Of a stretch of 23,159 nt of DNA, positions 18,280-23,159 are shown piece after piece. The notes beneath the pieces are model-generated. The model saw nothing but the letters and a program-made list of their open reading frames with translations, did not search any database and had not been told where the DNA came from. This DNA is from Saccoglossus kowalevskii (lineage: Eukaryota; Hemichordata; Enteropneusta; Harrimaniidae). Position numbers and translations under genes: made by a program. Where the stretch lies: assembly GCF_000003605.2 (NCBI RefSeq), contig NW_003132862.1, positions 93,615 through 116,773 on the forward strand, in the 5' to 3' direction. Position 1 is the stretch's first letter, and each line of letters begins with the position of its first letter.

Positions 18280-20615
18280 CTGAAATCAAAAATAGAGTGT
18301 ATGAATATGACTGAGTGTTCAATATGCAAAGAAGTTCATTATTGCATGTCTTCACTTTCATACACATTCAATACATAGTTTATAATAGGAACATGCAGGA
18401 TATTTTGCAATCCTGTGAAGCGTTTATTTACTGTTGCCACTTGTACAGACTATATAGACCGAAAACGCTTGTCCAAGATGGATTTTATTATCAGTACATA
18501 TCTGTGATTTATTTGGGGAGTAAAATTTATGTATATCATCTGAGAGACATGTCACAAAAAAACAGTTTCAATATGAGCATTTGTGACCTCTTCCAAAGAG
18601 AAAATTTTCTCTTGGAACGTTGGGCAAATCATCTATGCTTGGGTGTGAATGTCCATATTTGGTATGTAATAAATATTATGAGGTCATCATCTGATATCAT
18701 TTGTTTGTAGATCTGCATGATGTCGAGTGACGCCATGGGCTAGTCTTATCCATAAAACAAAGGTGAGTGTATAATGTAGCTCATGACACCAAGAGTACCA
18801 ACTTGCTCTACAAATAAGAGATATCAGATGATACCATTTTAATACTGAGTTAAAATAATAGTAATTAGGCCTGACTTGTAAATGTGTCAGTGTAATCACA
18901 TTTCCAGTTACGGTACAACCAATGACGGTTTTCAAAATTAACTTCCAGTCATATACGAGTTATTGTCATTGCACCATGTGGGTATTAAGGTAGAAGCCTA
19001 CTCATAAATGAAAACACCCAGAATTTATTCATTTTGCCATAAATTGTACTCTTGGGCAATATAAATACGTTGACTTAAAAAATGTTGGAAATCACCAGCC
19101 GATGTTTCAAGAAAATGATGGTTTCATTTCAAATAGTTGCCATTTTGCCAGTATTACCAGTATAATTCTTTCACCATAGGTTCCTACAGCAGAGATATTA
19201 CCAGTATGCCATATCTCAAATTGTGACATCAAAAATCATATATTGTAAATGATAGGGTATTTTTTGCTGGATTATTTCAAAAATCTTCATTTTAAAAAGT
19301 GTCAAAAGATCTTTCTTCAACATTGTGTTCCATAGAAAAATAACAATTTTCGAAAAATATTTGGAAGAGTTTCTCATTGTAACACACAAAAGAATGCTAT
19401 TTCATGGTGCCATGGGACAATACTGTAAAATCTGTAAAATTAGAAGCTGCATGTCTAATATAACCCTTTTTTTTTTGAATAATTGAGAACCAAAAATTTC
19501 TCATATGTGTAAATACTCTAATAGAAGCTGCATCCCCTCTGTTGCATTGGTCACACCATGGTTACATGATAAACATAAATATACAAACTCCAAAGTACAG
19601 AGGTGGTACCAAACTTGTTCAGGGATGTAATAATACAAGTATTTGCAACTCTTGCGTGTTTTTGTAAAAGACAGTTACCTGTAGCTGCAAATCTGCTTCT
19701 AATCTTTGTTGCTCCAGCATTGCTAATTTTTCTTTCTCTTCCTCCAGTATTTTCATCTGTTTTTGTCGTTCGTCTTCAACTTCCTCTCTCTTCTTCCGCT
19801 CATCAAGCAACGCCGCCTCTTGCTCTGCTTTCAGCTTCTCCAGTTGTTCTCTTTTCTCTGTTTCCTCGTCCAGCAGTCTAATAAACCAACAAAACTGATA
19901 GTTTTCAAATCCTCAGAATCTCGAGATGCCGATTGTTTGAGTTATGCACATCGAGTTGAAAAAATGACCATGCCTATATTTTAGAAACCATGTCCAAATT
20001 GTAATGTTCAATTAACAGTTAACGGAACTTTGAGTTACAGGCAACATACATTTTTGGTTTTGTTGAACATCCACATTTAGTAACTTGAACTTTAATTAAA
20101 CAAACAAGTAACGGGCAATATAGACTTTTTTGTTTTGTTTAACAAAACAACAAATCCATGTTGCCCCGTAACTCAAGTTCTGTTAATGGTTAAAGCGAGG
20201 GAGTCATCACCTAAGCATGCATCAGGTGGCCATAGCGTTGTTATCGTCGCTTAGAACTCAATTCCCGCGTGTGCTCAGGTGAACACCCACCAGCTTTAAT
20301 TAAACACTGAGTTACAATTTGGGCATGGTTTCTAAAATATGGGCTTGGTAATTTCTGTAACTGAATGTTTTCGTAACTCCAAACATAAACAGCGTATATA
20401 ATTCTAAGATGAATTCTGGCAAATGCTCACATAATGGTTTTTGTTTACCGTGCTTGTAATGCTCTAACCACTTCTTCATCTCTTTTAGCTTGTTGTTCTT
20501 CCTTCAATAATTGTTGTAATTGGTCGTACAACTCTTGTAATTCTATCAGTCTCTTTTCTTCAGCCTCTTTCAAGGCCTCTAATTCTGCTGCTCTAGCCTC
20601 TGCTTCTGCTCTAGC
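17347..20615 (-). CDS. SWAP70: SWAP70/DEF6-family gene, last three exons, continues beyond right edge
   Basis: SWAP70/DEF6 proteins have an N-terminal EF-like region, a PH domain that binds PI3K products, and a C-terminal coiled coil that acts on Rho GTPases and F-actin. Only the coiled coil and what follows is in the window: exons 20615-20449, 19877-19679 and 18279-17347, 432 residues. Family marks are DEEVVRALQARLLDEETEKR, matching the (D/E)E-VR-LQARLLEEE block of SWAP70, and GLARP...NPLITHRGVGAF (residues 165-186), matching the HEGLIRLI...P-L-TNWGPAAF block near the vertebrate C terminus. After this block vertebrate SWAP70 soon ends. Here about 225 residues follow: eight 13-residue repeats (residues 215-318), then an acidic, serine-rich tail ending ESDVIEL. 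Whether this is the SWAP70 or DEF6 orthologue cannot be decided without the PH domain. Confidence 0.86.
17692..18003 (-). repeat. 39-bp coding minisatellite, eight copies in frame
   Basis: It encodes eight 13-residue units of type ELKQGVTEERDQT. Unit ends vary in order along the protein: DQT four times, NQT, GQP twice, and a diverged EPD. The unit is a multiple of 3, so copy-number change preserves frame. Confidence 0.97.
18280..19678 (-). other. SWAP70-like intron, 1.4 kb
   Basis: This is an AT-rich intron containing one inverted-repeat element (18682-18835). No additional exon is recognised. Confidence 0.75.
18682..18835. mobile_element. Inverted-repeat element I in a SWAP70-like intron
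   Basis: The left arm GGTCATCATCTGATATCAT runs on into TTGTTTGTAGATC. It pairs with the inverted right arm GGTATCATCTGATATCTC followed by TTATTTGTAGAGC, about 30 bp each. There is no coding content, and target duplication is not clear. Confidence 0.65.
19679..19877 (-). CDS. SWAP70: SWAP70-like coiled-coil exon (second from last)
   Basis: The acceptor TTTATTAG precedes ACTGCTGGAC. The single leading A completes the split Arg codon, giving ALQAR-LLDEETEKREQLEKL. It continues KREEVEDERQKQMKILEEEK to EADLQLQ. The donor CTACAG|GTAACT is phase 0. Confidence 0.88.
19914..20408. mobile_element. Long foldback element J nearly filling a 571-bp intron
   Basis: The arms pair in steps: CATATTTTAGAAACCATG-CC with AAATTGTAA (left 19974-20003, right about 20315-20343), then AACGGAACTTTGAGTTACA and GGCAACAT (left 20030-20048, right about 20152-20180). 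Weaker pairing extends outward to about 19914 and 20408. A family-2 MITE interrupts the right arm. The intron is 19878-20448. Confidence 0.75.
20190..20299. mobile_element. TTAA-type MITE family 2, copy F, nested in element J
   Basis: TTAA is at both ends. The left arm TTAAAGCGAGGGAGTCATCA pairs with the inverted right arm TTAAAGCTGGTGGGTGTTCA. It splits the right arm of J at a TTAATT that is uninterrupted in the left arm (about 20009-20014). Confidence 0.85.
20449..20615 (-). CDS. SWAP70: SWAP70-like coiled-coil exon (third from last)
   Basis: The acceptor GATCCTTGACAG precedes GCTAGAGCAGAA. It encodes ARAEAEARAAELEALKEAEE, RLIELQELYDQLQQLLKEEQ and DEEVVRALQA. The donor CAAGCACG|GTAAAC is phase 2. 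Heptad-like charged/leucine spacing is typical of a coiled coil. Confidence 0.88.
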
Positions 20616-20983
20616 CTGTCAAGGATCAAAATGACACAGTGAATATCATGTATTTTCATTTATTTTTATCATCTACCTAAAATTATCCCGCTATACGCCA
20701 TGTATATATTGAATTCTCTGCTTACACAGTCCCAATAATTATGCAGTAGTAAGTCTGCCATTTCGAATCCCATCAGAAAAACAAAACATGTGCATAAAAG
20801 TCCTATTATGGTCCAAGGGAATGATATGCTTCTGGTTTTGGAATGGCAATAGTGCTTTATTTTGATGCATTTCTAATATTGTAATGGCCGCCCTTTGGTC
20901 ATCTTGATCATCAGACGAATACATTTGCATACGTGTGGCATGACATACGCCCAGGATACTCAGCTCCAAAAATTATTTTTTTA

Positions 20984-21005
20984 GAGGGGGGTGGGCACCC
21001 CCCTC
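20984..21005. repeat. GC-run palindrome, 10-bp arms
   Basis: GAGGGGGGTG-GG-CACCCCCCTC is flanked by partly complementary A/T runs (TTATTTTTTTA left, AAAAAATTATG right), so the imperfect arms extend to about 20 bp. Confidence 0.8.
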
Positions 21006-21585
21006 AAAAAATTATGTAAATGACAATTTTAGATCACCATGTTAAGAGGAATATTACATCTTTATCTTTGGAGAAAACAAAATTAGTTGCGTTGTCATTG
21101 ATTTCAACAACACTTTTACAATGAAGAAACAGAAATGGTTACAAAAAATATTCACATTTTATTACAATATTAATTATTTACCATAGAATTTATGATGTAA
21201 AAAGTATTATGGTGTTTGGGAAAACAGTTAAAGTCAAGATATTTATAATTATCTTTGGTGTTGAATGTGTTTGATTGTATGTAAACACTTGCAAAACAAT
21301 TTCTGCAATGATGTTTTTTGCACGTATTCACTGGTACCAGCTTTCTCTGTTATTAACTTGTCATTTTGTGAAATTGCAGAAATTTCTAGCAGAGAAAATT
21401 GAATAGTTTACAGTAGTTTGAATGTGATTGGTCAAGAGATGTCAGAGATACGGTACAAGAACAGCATTCATTACTCAGTTCACTAACATTTAACCTAACA
21501 TAAATTGTTTTGTACCAACATGCCAGATTTCGAAAAGGGTGTAATATGTAAAGAGTTCGTCAATGACAACAACATTTAAATTAAG

Positions 21586-21658
21586 TTAAAGGGTGGTGAT
21601 CTTTGCACCACATCCTGTTCAATTTGAACACACACTGCATGACAACCACCACCCTTAA
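21586..21658. mobile_element. TTAA-type MITE family 1, short foldback copy D
   Basis: It starts TTAAAGGGTGGTG and ends CACCACCCTTAA with only 73 bp between TTAA sites. Its two halves match the two terminal arms of copy C (GAACAGGATGTGGTGC versus GAACAGGACGCGGCAC on one strand), so it is essentially two ends without a middle. Confidence 0.75.
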
Positions 21659-21819
21659 AGTGAATTGAGTATAAAACCAAATAGCCACAAGTTATCTATG
21701 CGTGTTCTGAGCATTAGTAATTTGTCTTTATTGGCATATATATTTTATAGCGTGTACATTAACTTTGATAACTACATTCATGTTCATTATTAGGGGTCTA
21801 ACCTAGTTCTAGCTTCTCC

Positions 21820-23159
21820 AATGGGTAATACTATCACCAAAATGCAATATGGGTAATACTATCATCACAATGCTCTATGGGTAATTCTATCACCACAATG
21901 CACTATGGCAATACTAACACCACAATACACTATGGCAATACTAACACCACAATGCACTATGGGTAATACTATCACCACAATGCACTATGGGTAATAATAT
22001 CACCACAATGCACTATGGGTAATACTATCACCACAATGCACTATGGGTAATACTATTACGGTACTACAATGCTCTATGGGTTATACTATTACCACAATGC
22101 ACTATGGGTTATACTATTACCACAATGCACTATGGGTTATACTATTACCACAATGCTCTATGGGTTATACTATTACCACAATGCACTATGGGTTATACTA
22201 TTACCACAATGCACTATGGGTAATACTATCACCACAATGCACTATGGGTTATACTATTACGGTACTACAATGCTCCATGGGTAATACTATCACCACAATG
22301 CTCTATGGGTAATACTATCACCACAATGCACTATGGCAATACTAACACCACAATACACTATGGGTAATACTATCACCACAATGCACTATGGGTAATACTA
22401 TCACCACAATGCACTATGGGTAATACTATCACCACAATGCACTATGAGTAATACTATCACCACAATGCACTATGGGTAATACTATCACCACAATGCACTA
22501 TGGGTAATACTATCACCACAATGCACTATGGGTTATACTATTACGGTACTACAATGCTCTATGGGTTATACTATTACCACAATGCACTATGGGTTATACT
22601 ATTACCACAATGCACTATGGGTAATACTATTACCACAATGCACTATGGGTAATACTATCACCACAATGCACTATGGGTAATACTATCACCACAATGCTCT
22701 ATGGGTAATACTATCACCACAATGCACTATGGGTAATACTATCACCACAATGCTCTATGGGTTATACTATTACCACAATGCTTTATGGGTAATACTATCA
22801 CCACAATGCTCTATGGGTTATACTATTACCACAATGCACTATGAGTAATACTATCACCACAATGCACTATGGGTAATACTATCACCACAATGCATTATGG
22901 GTTATACTATTACCACAATGCTCTATGGGTTATACTATTACCACAATGCACTATGGGTTATACTATCACCACAATGCACTATGGGGAATACTATCACCAC
23001 AATGCATTATGGGTTATACTATCACCACAATGCACTATGGGTAATAATATCACCACAATGCATTATGGGTTATACTATTACCACAATGCTCTATGGGTTA
23101 TACTATCACCACAATGCATTATGGGTTATACTATTACCACAATGCTCTATGGGTTATAC
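21820..23159. repeat. 28-bp minisatellite, about 48 copies, runs off the right edge
   Basis: The main unit is ACAATGCACTATGGGTAAT-ACTATCACC. Variants are TCT for ACT, TTAT...ATTACC for TAAT...ATCACC, a short copy lacking GG, and three copies with an extra GGTACT (near 22058, 22260, 22546). The unit is not a multiple of 3. Apparent open frames across it are by-products. Confidence 0.97.

Larger units (their letters stand above)
20616..21819 (-). other. SWAP70-like intron sequence, proximal part
   Basis: This is AT-rich and contains a G/C-run palindrome (about 20970-21016) and a small MITE (21586-21658). No exon is recognised. The next upstream exon of the gene must lie beyond the right edge. 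Confidence 0.65.

Noticed and set aside
20739-20969. Minus-strand 76-codon frame as an extra SWAP70-like exon
   Set aside because: It has no coiled-coil pattern, and the exon at 20615 already has a good acceptor with family similarity starting there.
22043-22312. Two overlapping frames encoding tyrosine-rich repeats
   Set aside because: They arise from the 28-bp minisatellite read through three frames, with no start context, splice context or family similarity.

Overview
The window looks like part of an AT-rich animal nuclear genome. It has spliced genes with GT-AG introns, exons of about 38-255 bp, many short inverted-repeat elements in introns, and four long minisatellites. The protein contents (a motile-cilium gene, a SWAP70-family gene, an animal-type aspartate dehydrogenase) indicate a bilaterian or other metazoan. 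The frequent octamer TACATGTA would suit a marine invertebrate such as a mollusc or other lophotrochozoan, but that placement is a guess.

Three genes can be built exon by exon. (1) The minus strand, from the left edge to about 5.4 kb, holds the 5' half of DRC2/CCDC65 (coding exons 2499-2341, 1691-1439, 593-370; residues 1-212). It continues past the left edge. A non-coding first exon is predicted near 5344-5450. (2) The plus strand, 5757-14207, holds a complete eight-exon ASPDH gene for a 280-residue L-aspartate dehydrogenase domain protein. (3) The minus strand, right edge to 17347, holds the last three exons of a SWAP70/DEF6-family gene (20615-20449, 19877-19679, 18279-17347; 432 residues). 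Its C terminus carries a long extension with eight in-frame 13-residue repeats. DRC2 and ASPDH are divergent and probably share a promoter region around 5.4-5.75 kb. ASPDH and the SWAP70-like gene converge on about 3 kb of intergenic DNA. Nothing suggests that the three act in one pathway: they serve cilium structure, amino-acid/NAD metabolism, and PI3K/actin signalling respectively.

Most of the remaining structure is repetitive. Two related families of MITE-like elements start with TTAAAG and are flanked by TTAA: family 1 at 5840, 6746, 14431 and 21586; family 2 at 12159 and 20190. One family-2 copy is nested inside the arm of a larger inverted repeat that nearly fills one SWAP70 intron. Other inverted-repeat elements lie at 6182-6381, 7861-8151, 9468-9616, 14993-15166 and 18682-18835. 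Tandem arrays have units of 56 bp (1-344), 31 bp (10274-11005), 39 bp coding (17692-18003) and 28 bp (21820 to the right edge).

I see no RNA genes, no CRISPR array, no virus and no clearly new gene system. The strongest leads are the repeat-expanded SWAP70 tail, the predicted RFX/forkhead promoter of DRC2, and the nested TTAA elements.
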